A DNA stretch of 64,000 nt. Origin: Flavobacteriia bacterium (GTDB taxonomy: Bacteria > Bacteroidota > Bacteroidia > Flavobacteriales_D > Crocinitomicaceae). This document shows, piece by piece, positions 8,948 to 17,145 of the stretch (within the stretch, counting starts at the first letter, position 1; every line of letters begins with the position of its first letter). The translations under genes were made by a program, and so were the position numbers. A model generated the notes under the pieces. It ran no database searches and was not told the DNA's origin. It saw nothing but the letters and a program-made list of their open reading frames with translations. The stretch covers positions 1 through 64,000 of the forward strand of contig RFQZ01000001.1 of the NCBI GenBank assembly GCA_009924735.1. The letters are read 5' to 3'.

Positions 8948-10237
8948 ATGGAACCAAAACCTATGAATAAGAAAGTTACTTTATTGGTAATTATCGCTTC
9001 CCTCGGATATTTCGTTGATATCTATGACTTGGTATTGTTTAGCGTAGTCAAAGCAGAAAGCCTCCTAACCATATTACCGAAGGCATCGGACATTGACAGA
9101 GCTGCTACGGGTAAGATGCTATTTAGCATGCAAATGATTGGAATGATGATAGGTGGGGTTTTATGGGGAATTTTGGGGGATAAAAAAGGACGGGTTAAGG
9201 TTTTGTTTGGATCTATTCTGCTCTACTCGATTGCGAACATTGCCAATGCCTTCGTAACCGACCTTCCAACATACATTGTCATAAGAATCATTGCTGGAAT
9301 TGGATTGGCTGGCGAGTTAGGCGCAGGAATCACTTTGGTATCTGAATTAATGCCTAAGGAAAAAAGGGGATATGGAACGATGATCATTGTGTGCTTTGGA
9401 GCACTGGGTGCTGTCGTGGCTACAATTGTAGGTGAACAAGGGCAAGCCATAGGTTCCTTTCTGTCATGGGTATTTAACCGCACTTTCCTCAACTGGCAGG
9501 TGGCATACATTGTAGGAGGCATACTTGGACTTATGCTTTTGGTAGTTCGCATGGGCTCTTTGGAATCTTCGATGTTTCATCAAATGCACCAAAACGATGG
9601 CATTAAACGAGGGGACCTGAAACTGATTTTTACCAAGAAACAAAACCTTAAAACCTACCTTAATTGTATCCTCGTTGGCATACCCATTTGGTTCGTAGTA
9701 GGTTTGCTTATTATGAATTCCAAAGATGATTTCGGTCCGATGGTTGGGCTCAACAATGTAAACAACGGCAAAGCAGTCATGTATTCTTACATCGGTCTAT
9801 CCATGGGTGATTTACTTGCGGGGATGCTAAGTCAATTGTTAAAAAGCAGAAGAAAAGTGGTGTTTATTTTCCTGTCTATGACGTTCATTCTTATGATGTG
9901 CTTTCTCTTCCTTGGCAAGGGCATGTCCTTGAATGTCTACTATGTGTTTTGCTTTTTACTGGGCGCTGGCACGGGCTATTGGGCCATTTTCGTTACCATT
10001 GCAGCTGAGCAATTCGGTACAAACATTCGATCCACCGCTGCCAATACGATTCCAAATTTTGTACGCGGAAGTGTGTTTGCCATTGTGTCCTTGTTCGCGC
10101 TATTCACCTCCTTTCTACCGACAGATTTTGCTGCTTGTTTCGTTGGATGTTTGTGTATTTTCTTAGCACTTTGGGGAACCTACAACCTCCGAGAAACTTT
10201 TTCTAAAGACCTGAATTATCACGAGGAATTTATTTAA
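8948..10237 (+). CDS. MFS transporter
   Basis: This is a major facilitator superfamily permease of 429 residues with about twelve hydrophobic segments. The loop between helices 2 and 3 carries the MFS signature as 'GILGDKKGRVKVLFGS'. The N-terminal 'GYFVDIYDLVLFSVV' and the 'GIGLAGELGAGITLVSE' segment resemble the metabolite:proton symporter and sugar-phosphate branches, but the substrate is unknown. The start at 8948 is chosen because a near-consensus -7 box ends eight bases before it; a second ATG at 8963 is also possible. A terminator-like hairpin that mainly serves the tRNA gene lies about 75 bases downstream. Confidence 0.85.
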   Translation: MEPKPMNKKVTLLVIIASLGYFVDIYDLVLFSVVKAESLLTILPKASDIDRAATGKMLFSMQMIGMMIGGVLWGILGDKKGRVKVLFGSILLYSIANIANAFVTDLPTYIVIRIIAGIGLAGELGAGITLVSELMPKEKRGYGTMIIVCFGALGAVVATIVGEQGQAIGSFLSWVFNRTFLNWQVAYIVGGILGLMLLVVRMGSLESSMFHQMHQNDGIKRGDLKLIFTKKQNLKTYLNCILVGIPIWFVVGLLIMNSKDDFGPMVGLNNVNNGKAVMYSYIGLSMGDLLAGMLSQLLKSRRKVVFIFLSMTFILMMCFLFLGKGMSLNVYYVFCFLLGAGTGYWAIFVTIAAEQFGTNIRSTAANTIPNFVRGSVFAIVSLFALFTSFLPTDFAACFVGCLCIFLALWGTYNLRETFSKDLNYHEEFI

Positions 10238-10300
10238 GTAAGACGCTGTCGCCGCAATACTTTTTTATATCACTTTATTACTGTTTACATTTTACAGAGG

Positions 10301-10335
10301 GAAAAGAAAAAAGTCTGGTATTTCTCCAGACTTTT
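10301..10335 (-). terminator. Terminator after tRNA-Leu
   Basis: An 8-bp stem, extendable by A-T pairs (AAGTCTGG at 10311-10318 with CCAGACTT at 10326-10333), is followed on the minus strand by a T-rich tract. It begins just past the 3' end of the tRNA. It may also stop transcription coming from the MFS gene on the other strand. Confidence 0.8.
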
Positions 10336-10341
10336 GATTCG

Positions 10342-10423
10342 TGCCCACGACTGGATTCGAACCAGCACGCCTAGTGGCACCACCCCCTCAAGATGGCATG
10401 TCTACCAATTTCACCACGTGGGC
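10342..10423 (-). tRNA. tRNA-Leu(GAG)
   Basis: The minus strand folds into a full class II tRNA. The 7-bp acceptor stem pairs GCCCACG with CGTGGGC. The anticodon stem CCATC/GGTGG encloses the loop TTGAGGG, with anticodon GAG that reads CUC and CUU leucine codons. A long variable arm (TGCC-loop-GGCG) is as expected for leucine. The T arm has GCTGG-TTCGAAT-CCAGT. The discriminator base is A, as in leucine tRNAs. The CCA end is not encoded. Confidence 0.95.
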
Positions 10424-10451
10424 ATTCTTGTCAAATTATGACTTAAGTGGA

Positions 10452-10482
10452 CAAAGATAAAGATTGTTCAAGAGTTAACAAA
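10452..10482 (-). promoter_or_regulatory. Canonical Bacteroidota promoter of tRNA-Leu
   Basis: On the minus strand TTTG (10479-10482) is followed after exactly 19 bases by TATCTTTG (10452-10459). This is the textbook -33/-7 arrangement for the Bacteroidota primary sigma factor. The -7 box lies 28 bases before the mature tRNA 5' end. Confidence 0.8.
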
Positions 10483-10517
10483 TCATTGGAAGTATACTTA
10501 TTTACAATTTCATTCCT

Positions 10518-10525
10518 TAATTTTG
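10518..10525 (+). promoter_or_regulatory. -7 box of the DUF6089-like gene
   Basis: TAATTTTG matches TAnnTTTG exactly and ends 11 bases before the ATG at 10537. It supports that start over an upstream in-frame ATG at 10447. Confidence 0.5.
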
Positions 10526-10536
10526 ACCCATTGACC

Positions 10537-11436
10537 ATGAAATCACCTTTCGTTTTATCGTTTAAGTTTGGAATCCTATTGCTGATTTACTTTCAGTGTG
10601 GGTGTTTTCTTGGACAAAAGTTAAAGTGGGAGAATTTTAACAACCGAACCAATTGGCGTTCGAATCGATTGGAATTACAAGCAGGTTTTTGCGCTACACA
10701 ATTCACGGGTGACCTCGGCGGGGGTGGCGGGAAAGGCATCGATTATTCAACCAAAGACATTGATTGGGAATCCACGGGAAAAGGCGTCCAAGCGGCATTT
10801 AAGTTTAGGTTTTCCAGGTATTTTGCCACCAAAACAGAATTTTCTTTTTTCCAAATCATGGGAAGTGATTTTTATGCCGAAAACCCCTTACGACATGCGC
10901 GTAACCTGTCCTTTAAAAGCAACAATTTTGAGTTTTCTCAAAGGTTGGAATTGATATTCTTGGCCCAAGAATTCAACGGGAGATTCTACCAATTGACTTC
11001 GCGCATGCGCAGAAAACGATCCAATTTTCAATTGTACACCTTTTCAGGTTTGGGGTTTTCTACCTTCAATCCGAAAGCAAGTTTTCAAGGTACCTTGGTC
11101 GAATTACGCCCCCTAAAAACAGAAGGACAATCCACCCCTTATGGCAAGGCAACGCTTATCATTCCTGTGGGTTTTGGCATTCGATTGGGAATCTCTAAAC
11201 AAATTCGCGTAGGCATTGAAGCTACGTGTTTTAAAACATTTACAGATTACATGGACGACGTGTCAAGATTTTATCCCGAATCGGGTGTACTTACGGATCC
11301 TGCGGCTATCTATCTTTCTAACCCAAGTCTTAGTCCTGAATTGTTCTTGCCTGGTAAACGCAGGGGGGATTCTAATCAAAAAGATGTCTACTACAGACTG
11401 GGGATTTCGCTGATATTCAATTTGAAAAACCGTTAG
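10537..11436 (+). CDS. DUF6089-like outer-membrane beta-barrel protein
   Basis: The 299-residue protein starts with a signal peptide (core 'FGILLLIYFQCGCFLG'). The mature part has alternating polar and hydrophobic strands typical of an outer-membrane barrel. Its opening 'LELQAGFCATQFTGDLGG' resembles the G-D-L motif of the DUF6089 family of Bacteroidota, to which I assign it with moderate confidence. The last strand ends 'YYRLGISLIFNLK'. A role in the envelope is inferred; nothing points to a substrate. The start at 10537 is preferred because the signal peptide begins there and a perfect -7 box lies just upstream. Its 3' end overlaps that of the convergent add gene by 20 bases. Confidence 0.7.
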   Translation: MKSPFVLSFKFGILLLIYFQCGCFLGQKLKWENFNNRTNWRSNRLELQAGFCATQFTGDLGGGGGKGIDYSTKDIDWESTGKGVQAAFKFRFSRYFATKTEFSFFQIMGSDFYAENPLRHARNLSFKSNNFEFSQRLELIFLAQEFNGRFYQLTSRMRRKRSNFQLYTFSGLGFSTFNPKASFQGTLVELRPLKTEGQSTPYGKATLIIPVGFGIRLGISKQIRVGIEATCFKTFTDYMDDVSRFYPESGVLTDPAAIYLSNPSLSPELFLPGKRRGDSNQKDVYYRLGISLIFNLKNR

Positions 11437-12415
11437 TCCGTTCGAAACCATCTCTCAATTGACTCATAAGTATATCCTTTTCCATCTCTGGAATGAAAGC
11501 CGCATGAATGGCATTGGAATTTACCTTAAACATATCTTCGAGGGTCCAACCTTTTTCGGTATGTAACCAGCGGTATTCATCTCCCAAGGTAACGTTAGAA
11601 ATTGCGCGACCATCTGTGTTAATACCAAAAGAAACATCATGAAGCAATAAGTGATTTACCGGGTAATTCGCAGATTCGTGAAAAACGCGCGTCATGTGGT
11701 TGCTGGTAGGACATATTTCAAGATGGATGTCTGCCTCTTTCAATTTTATCATCAAGTCTTCATCCTCCACACTTCGAATTCCATGACCAATTCGCCTGGC
11801 GTTAAGTTTTTGAATGGTTTCCCAAACAGATTCTGGTCCACAAGCTTCTCCTGCATGAGAGGTACATGAAATTCCAGCATGGTTGACTTTTTCGAAAGCG
11901 CTTTGGTGATTTTCCAAACCAAATCCTGCTTCATCCGCAGCTAAATCCAATCCCACTACCCCTCGATGGTTGTATTTAATTACCAAGTCAGCGGTAAGGT
12001 CACTTTCCGCTTTTGAAAAATGCCGAAGGGTGCATAACAACATTCGAACTTTCACATTTCCTTCGTAATCCTCCATGGCGGCAAGACATGCTTCTACGAC
12101 TTCCTCAGGAGTAAGTCCTTGATGCAAATGTTGCAACGGGGCAAACCTTAGTTCCGCGTAAATAACCTGATCTGCTTCCAATTGCCGAATCACATCCATG
12201 GTTGCGTCGTATAATTGTTCGCGTGTTTGCATTAATTGAATGGCTGCCTGAGCGCAAGCAAGATAATCAATTAAAGAGCAACAGTTTACAGGTGCATTGT
12301 ACGTTTTGGAATAATCTTCCTTTGATATTCCTGGAATGTACTTAGAAACAAATGCAAAACTGAGTGAACAATCTATGTGCAAATGCAACTCAATTTTAGG
12401 GAAGGAGAAATTCAT
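11417..12415 (-). CDS. add: Adenosine deaminase family protein
   Basis: Adenosine deaminase converts adenosine and deoxyadenosine to inosine forms using a zinc-bound water. In this 332-residue protein the metal ligands H11 and H13 (L-H-L-H-I-D), the His and catalytic Glu of 'TSHAGEACG', the catalytic His in 'RIGHGIRS' and the ligand Asp of 'INTDGRAIS' are all present. The Asp that normally follows that last ligand (T-D-D) is Gly here, and the usual Gly of 'HLDGS' is Cys. From memory, bacterial ADA branches such as those with N-T-D-N-R vary in the same place, so activity is still likely. A terminator ends immediately in front of its ATG, so it may be expressed by read-through from the upstream gene. 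Confidence 0.85.
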   Translation of the reverse strand: MNFSFPKIELHLHIDCSLSFAFVSKYIPGISKEDYSKTYNAPVNCCSLIDYLACAQAAIQLMQTREQLYDATMDVIRQLEADQVIYAELRFAPLQHLHQGLTPEEVVEACLAAMEDYEGNVKVRMLLCTLRHFSKAESDLTADLVIKYNHRGVVGLDLAADEAGFGLENHQSAFEKVNHAGISCTSHAGEACGPESVWETIQKLNARRIGHGIRSVEDEDLMIKLKEADIHLEICPTSNHMTRVFHESANYPVNHLLLHDVSFGINTDGRAISNVTLGDEYRWLHTEKGWTLEDMFKVNSNAIHAAFIPEMEKDILMSQLRDGFERTNGFSN

Positions 12416-12439
12416 AAAAAAACCCCGCAGGTGCGAGGT
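12415..12439 (-). terminator. Terminator between the small secreted protein and add
   Basis: On the minus strand an 8-bp stem (12432-12439 with 12422-12429, one G-U pair) is followed by seven T residues that run straight into the ATG of add at 12415. It should end the upstream transcript and could attenuate add. Confidence 0.8.
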
Positions 12440-12445
12440 AATTAT

Positions 12446-12811
12446 TTATTTTAACTGATCGTTAGAAAACTGGAAAACAGGTATTTGTGTACCATCAAAT
12501 TCAACCACTTCAACGCCACACATGATTAAAAGACGTCCCAACATCAATCGATTCATTTCTGTATTTTCGTTCATTGTGAATGTCCCTACATACGTTGGTA
12601 CATCAAACTTAGTCTTGAAATTCTCTGTGAAATTCTCACCGTTGGTAAGGATTGTTTCAGGTAGTACGTCAGATCCAAATCTAAAAGTAATGACGCCATC
12701 TGCTTTTTGTTTAGCATAATCAGTTTTTGAAGCTGCGACTGCGTAAACTTGGGCCTCAACGTTGAAATAACCAACAAACAATAAGGTTAAAAGGATAAAT
12801 AATTTTTTCAT
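12446..12811 (-). CDS. Small secreted protein of unknown function (121 aa)
   Basis: I do not recognise the family. The protein has a clear Sec signal peptide (MKKLFILLTLLFVGYFNVEA, cleavage likely before Q-V-Y). The mature part of about 100 residues mixes short hydrophobic strands with acidic and Asn-rich turns, and has one cysteine (in 'LLIMCGVEVV'). It lacks a lipobox and a T9SS tail, so it is probably periplasmic. A near-consensus -7 box (TAAATTCG at 12828-12835, minus strand) lies 16 bases before the ATG, and a strong terminator follows it. Confidence 0.75.
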   Translation of the reverse strand: MKKLFILLTLLFVGYFNVEAQVYAVAASKTDYAKQKADGVITFRFGSDVLPETILTNGENFTENFKTKFDVPTYVGTFTMNENTEMNRLMLGRLLIMCGVEVVEFDGTQIPVFQFSNDQLK

Positions 12812-12991
12812 AAGCTGTTTTATTGTTCGAATTTAAGATTTTTTTTTCACAAACGTCCATTTTAACAAACGCGTTGCCAATAAAGGCATTTTTTAATAAC
12901 CGATTTAAAATTCATGCCATTTATTAACAATAAACAAGAATTTTAAAGAGAAATCGTTTACCATCCCAACAACTCTAAACCCTTCTATTAC

Positions 12992-15787
12992 ATGATGTTA
13001 AAGATTTTTTCAGCCTTCACGGCAACGGTATTTTATTGCTTTTTATTTTCTCAAAACCAAAGCTGTCCAAATGTAGATTTATCCCTGGGAAACTTCAACA
13101 ATTGGACTGGCTACACAGGTACGTATTATGCCCCTGGGACCAATTTCGGAATCACGCAAGGACGACACACCATCGTTTCTACCCAGGCCACAGACCCAAA
13201 CACTTGCAATGGACTATCGGTAATCCCACCTGGACACAATGCATCCGTAAAACTTGGCAACGCAATCTCTGGAGCACAGGCAGAGGAACTTGTGTACACC
13301 ATTAACGTTACGCCACAAAGCAATCTCTTTGTTTACAAATATGCCGTAGTCCTTCAAAACCCTGGACATACCGCACCCCAACAACCAAAATTTGAGACAG
13401 AAATTCTCAACGCAGCAGGAATGCCGATTGGAGGAGGTTGCGGAACCTACACTGTTTATGGCGGTCAACCTGGGCAAAACTTTCAATCCTGCGGAATGAA
13501 TACTTGGTTGCCTTGGACCACGGTTGGCTTGGATTTAACGCCGTACATGGGCCAGACCATTCAAATAAAATTCACCACATGGGATTGCGCCCAAGGTGGT
13601 CATTATGGCTATGCATACATTGCTGCACAATGCTTAGCGCTCGCCATTGACGTGGATTTTTGTGGGGGGACACAACCCTTAACCCTGACGGCACCCACAG
13701 GCTTTCAATCCTACCAATGGCAACCAGGAAATTTAAGTGGACAACAGGTGGTAATTGCAAATCCCAACATCAATCAAATGTATACTTGCACGATGACAAC
13801 CTACTCGAACCAGGGGACTTGTTCTGTAAACCTAAATGTGCAGGCCTCCCCCACTTTGGTACAATCCAGCTTTGTATACGCCGCCAGTTGTCAAAATACA
13901 CCCATTCAATTTCAATCCACCTCCACTTTGAGTTGCAATTCACCCTCTGTTACGTTACAAAACACCTGGAATTTCGGAAATGGGATCAGCCTCGGAGGAA
14001 ATGCGAATGCTCCCTCCGCCCTCTTCCCTAACCCCGGAAATTACAATGTTACCCTCATTTCCCAAAGCTCAAATGGATGTGTTGACACTTCTACTCAAAA
14101 TGTTATGGTTTTACCCGCGCCGCATTTGGCCCTTCAAGTTGATAGAAATTGCATTCAACAATCCACCGCATTCTCCTTGACAAGTCTTTCCGGCGTAAAC
14201 AATTTATCCTGGGACTTTGGCGATGGGAGTAATTCCATTAACGCACTCAACCCTATCCATACCTATGTGAATCCGGGCTTGTATACGCTCACTTTAGTTG
14301 GCCAAGGTAACAATGGTTGTTATGACACCTTGGTTACGCCTCTAAACATTTATCCTTTGCCCAACATCAATGCAGGGGTAGATGTTGATGTGTGTCCTGG
14401 AAACTCCGTAATGCTTCAAGCAAGTGGAGGAAGTTCTTACCAATGGGATGCGCCATACCAACAAAACCAAAGCTTTGTTCCTACGCAAAACAATTGGATT
14501 TCAGTCTTGGGTACCGATTCTCTAAATTGTGTTGCCTTCGATAGTTTACATGTTGGAATCTATATAATTGACAGTGTTCAGGCTCAATTGCTACAACCCA
14601 TTTGTTCAGGCGACAGCGCACAATTGATGGCAACGGTTGGGGGGAATTTATTTTGGGAAGGAAATCTTTTGAATGGTGCCTTTGTATCCCCGAATGTCGG
14701 AATGAGCACCTTCGTCGTACATGGAAACGACCTAAATGGATGCGCTTCAACCGACACGGTTACCCTTGAAGTTTATCCATTACCCAATGTAAATGCTGGA
14801 AATGATACCGTTGTCTGTGTAGGTTCTCAAACCATCCTTCAAGCTGTGGGGGCAAGCAATTATCAGTGGTCTAATCAATTGCCGAATGGCAGCTCCATGA
14901 GTGTTTTACAAAACGAAAACCTTTTGGTCACAGGAATTGATTTTCATGGATGTTCAAATGTGGATAGCCTCCACATCGGAATCGACTCCATTCCCACATT
15001 GGATTTTTCGTATGGTCCGGCAAGCGGATGTGCCCCATTGGCGGTGAGTTTAAACAACCAAAGTACAGGAAATGTATTCACAAACGTGTTATGGAATTTT
15101 AGCAATGGAGCATTTTTAGTGGGCGATTCAATTCATACCCTTTTTCAAGAAGTCGGATGTTTTGATGTTTCGATGCAGGTTACGACTCCTTTGGGTTGCC
15201 ACTATACCACGACACAAACCAATGCGATTTGTACTTTTCCTGTACCCGTTTCGAATTTTAATCTCCCTAATCAAAATTTAAGTACAGTATACAACGGTGG
15301 TACTTTGGAAAACCTAAGTACAGGAGGCTCTGTCTATGCTTGGGATTTTGGGGATGGCTCCACGGTAAGTAACGAAGAAAATCCTTACCATGCCTTTCCA
15401 ACGAATGAAGCTGCCGACTACGAAGTCATGCTGATTACCACCAATGAATACGGTTGCTCGGATACCAGTTATCAACTCATTACCATTCACGAAGAGCTTA
15501 CCTATTACGTACCCAATGCGTTTACACCTGATGGAAATCAATTTAACAATGTTTGGAAACCTGTATTTTCAGATGGACTGGACCCCCAGAACTACCATGT
15601 TTCTATCTTCAACCGATGGGGAGAAATCGTTTGGGAGAGTTACAATGAAAATGTTGGATGGGACGGAACGTATGGCACAAATGGATTACAGGTCCAAGAT
15701 GGGGTATACATTTATAACATTTGCTTTGGATACAAAGACAGTGCGAAGAAGGAAAACATAACGGGTCACATTGCCATGATTCGATGA
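12992..15787 (+). CDS. PKD-domain protein with T9SS type B (gliding-associated) C-terminal domain
   Basis: The 931-residue product has a signal peptide (residues 1-20), an N-terminal jelly-roll-like region with paired cysteines (about 25-225), several PKD-like modules, and a type B sorting domain. PKD modules show 'NTWNFGNGIS', 'LSWDFGDGSNS' and 'YAWDFGDGSTV'. Two further Ig-like modules share 'NAGVDVDVCPG' / 'NAGNDTVVCVG' and 'SYQW' / 'NYQW'. The last 95 residues hold the type B hallmarks: 'VPNAFTPDGNQFNNVWKP', 'VSIFNRWGEIVW', 'WDGTYGTNG' and 'DGVYIYNI'. It should be a large T9SS-secreted surface adhesin or matrix protein. No enzyme motif is visible. It stands alone on the + strand and is followed by a long RNA hairpin. 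Confidence 0.9.
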   Translation: MMLKIFSAFTATVFYCFLFSQNQSCPNVDLSLGNFNNWTGYTGTYYAPGTNFGITQGRHTIVSTQATDPNTCNGLSVIPPGHNASVKLGNAISGAQAEELVYTINVTPQSNLFVYKYAVVLQNPGHTAPQQPKFETEILNAAGMPIGGGCGTYTVYGGQPGQNFQSCGMNTWLPWTTVGLDLTPYMGQTIQIKFTTWDCAQGGHYGYAYIAAQCLALAIDVDFCGGTQPLTLTAPTGFQSYQWQPGNLSGQQVVIANPNINQMYTCTMTTYSNQGTCSVNLNVQASPTLVQSSFVYAASCQNTPIQFQSTSTLSCNSPSVTLQNTWNFGNGISLGGNANAPSALFPNPGNYNVTLISQSSNGCVDTSTQNVMVLPAPHLALQVDRNCIQQSTAFSLTSLSGVNNLSWDFGDGSNSINALNPIHTYVNPGLYTLTLVGQGNNGCYDTLVTPLNIYPLPNINAGVDVDVCPGNSVMLQASGGSSYQWDAPYQQNQSFVPTQNNWISVLGTDSLNCVAFDSLHVGIYIIDSVQAQLLQPICSGDSAQLMATVGGNLFWEGNLLNGAFVSPNVGMSTFVVHGNDLNGCASTDTVTLEVYPLPNVNAGNDTVVCVGSQTILQAVGASNYQWSNQLPNGSSMSVLQNENLLVTGIDFHGCSNVDSLHIGIDSIPTLDFSYGPASGCAPLAVSLNNQSTGNVFTNVLWNFSNGAFLVGDSIHTLFQEVGCFDVSMQVTTPLGCHYTTTQTNAICTFPVPVSNFNLPNQNLSTVYNGGTLENLSTGGSVYAWDFGDGSTVSNEENPYHAFPTNEAADYEVMLITTNEYGCSDTSYQLITIHEELTYYVPNAFTPDGNQFNNVWKPVFSDGLDPQNYHVSIFNRWGEIVWESYNENVGWDGTYGTNGLQVQDGVYIYNICFGYKDSAKKENITGHIAMIR

Positions 15788-15793
15788 TCTGAA

Positions 15794-15880
15794 ACAAAAA
15801 GAACGAAACAGTCATCGACCTTGGCAAGATAGAAGTGGTGTTTTTTTTTCCATATCGGTTGGTGGCTGTGTTCTTTTTGT
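15794..15880 (+). other. Long imperfect RNA hairpin between the PKD gene and the SIMPL gene
   Basis: The + strand can fold into a 24-bp stem. The outer 11 bp pair 15794-15804 with 15870-15880 perfectly. After a 3-base bulge (15805-15807), 13 bp pair 15808-15820 with 15857-15869. Three of these are G-U pairs that only work in + strand RNA. The loop of 36 bases contains a run of nine T. It fills most of the gap, ending 22 bases before the SIMPL start. It may protect or terminate the long upstream mRNA or act on the downstream gene; an eroded inverted-repeat element is an alternative. Confidence 0.6.
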
Positions 15881-15902
15881 AATTTTAACTCAAATTAAAA
15901 CC

Positions 15903-16643
15903 ATGAATTTTTTGAAAAGCCATTTTGCAACCTTGCTCATTTCTCTTTCCGTGATCGTCACAGGAATTATTTTGGGTAGGTCTTATTTATCAAAAGGGAA
16001 ACCAGACCCAAACATCAGTGTGATTGGCATGGGCGAGGCATCCTTCGATTCTGATTTAATTGTATGGAACGCATCGTTTAGCAGAAACAGCTTAGAATTA
16101 AAAGAAGCTTATGCCGATTTGCACGGGGATTTAAAAAAATTGAAAAGCTATTTCAAAAGCAAAGGGGTGATGGAAGCTGACATTATCATTGAAGCGGCAA
16201 ACATTCAAAAGGAATTCTCTACAGAATATGATGATAATGGAAATGTACGTTCATCGTATTTTACAGGGTATAACATTACCCAAAATGTAAAGATTCAGTC
16301 TAAAAATGTCGCTTTGATCGAAAAGGTTTCAAGAGAGGTGTCTGAATTGATAGATGCAGGAATTGAGTTAAACTCACAATCTCCACAGTATTACTACACC
16401 AAGTTGTCAGCGCTAAAATTGAAGATGATTGAAGAAGCCACCAGAGATGCGAATGAGCGGGCAAAGAAGATTGCTGAAAATGGCGGCGGATCCTTAGGCT
16501 CCCTTAAAAATGCGGAAATGGGTGTTTTTCAAATCACAGCAGAGCACAGTGCGGAAGATTACGAATGGGGTGGAAGTTTTAATACCTCATCACGCAGAAA
16601 AACAGCAAACATAACCATTCGACTTAAGTACGAAATCGATTGA
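15903..16643 (+). CDS. SIMPL (DUF541) domain envelope protein
   Basis: The 246-residue protein has one N-terminal membrane anchor or uncleaved signal (about residues 8-28) and then a SIMPL/DUF541 domain. Recognisable parts are the opening 'ISVIGMGEASFDSDLIVWNASF', here cited by its core G-M-G-E-A-S-F, the central 'YNITQNVKIQSKN', and the C-terminal 'ATRDANERAKKIAENGG' helix with the closing strand 'ANITIRLKYEI'. Family members such as E. coli YggE are periplasmic and have been linked to oxidative stress, but the biochemical role is unclear. Only two bases separate its end from the convergent gene. Confidence 0.8.
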   Translation: MNFLKSHFATLLISLSVIVTGIILGRSYLSKGKPDPNISVIGMGEASFDSDLIVWNASFSRNSLELKEAYADLHGDLKKLKSYFKSKGVMEADIIIEAANIQKEFSTEYDDNGNVRSSYFTGYNITQNVKIQSKNVALIEKVSREVSELIDAGIELNSQSPQYYYTKLSALKLKMIEEATRDANERAKKIAENGGGSLGSLKNAEMGVFQITAEHSAEDYEWGGSFNTSSRRKTANITIRLKYEID

Positions 16644-16645
16644 TT

Positions 16646-17053
16646 TTATTTCACGAAATCATAGGTTTTAAATTTAAACAACCTAAGCTGAACGCCCCAT
16701 TCATTCCCAATCGTTTGGGTAACTGTTTTTGGTCCTGGAACCCAACGATAATAGCATTGAATTTTTAAGGTGTACGTTTTGTTTCTTTTGGAGAATCCCG
16801 TTTGGTAATGGAAAAGTCCCAACCCTGCTCGAATCGAACCTTGTCCGATGTCATTCCTTGCGGTGCTATTCTTCAACAAAATATGGTATTCGGGTGCCAC
16901 AAAAATCTCGAGAACCTCCCCTCTGCACGACCTTCCCTTTTTACGTTCATTGAGTACGCACAAAGATTTACGAATGTTCAAAGCGCCCATATAAATTTGG
17001 GAATCCAACGAGGAAACCTTGCAGATAAGTAGAATAAGCAGTCCAATTCGCAT
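16646..17053 (-). CDS. Hypothetical secreted protein (135 aa)
   Basis: I do not recognise this protein. It starts with a short hydrophobic signal (MRIGLLILLICKVSSLDSQ). The mature part alternates strand-like segments, for example 'GSIRAGLGLFHYQTGF' and 'YTLKIQCYYRWVP', and ends 'GVQLRLFKFKTYDFVK'. That pattern suggests a small beta-rich envelope protein. It contains three cysteines outside the signal. It diverges from the phosphatase-like gene and lies tail to tail with the SIMPL gene. Confidence 0.6.
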   Translation of the reverse strand: MRIGLLILLICKVSSLDSQIYMGALNIRKSLCVLNERKKGRSCRGEVLEIFVAPEYHILLKNSTARNDIGQGSIRAGLGLFHYQTGFSKRNKTYTLKIQCYYRWVPGPKTVTQTIGNEWGVQLRLFKFKTYDFVK

Positions 17054-17120
17054 GATGAGGTTTTAGGATGGCAAAGTTTGAAGTAAACGTTTCGTTACAA
17101 ATTGGAATGCAAAGAATCCT

Positions 17121-17128
17121 TATTTTTG
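17121..17128 (+). promoter_or_regulatory. -7 box of the phosphatase-like gene
   Basis: TATTTTTG matches TAnnTTTG exactly, 17 bases before the ATG at 17146, with a TTG 16 bases further upstream. It lies inside the longer reading frame that begins at 17068, which argues that 17146 is the true start. Confidence 0.5.
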
Positions 17129-17145
17129 TCGAAACAACACTTGCA

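Noticed and set aside
12871-12900. TGCC-AATAAA-GGCA followed by T residues, terminator-like on the + strand
   Set aside because: The stem has just four pairs and no + strand gene ends upstream, so it is likely chance in the AT-rich 12812-12991 gap, where I see nothing else beyond the -7-like box of the small secreted protein gene.
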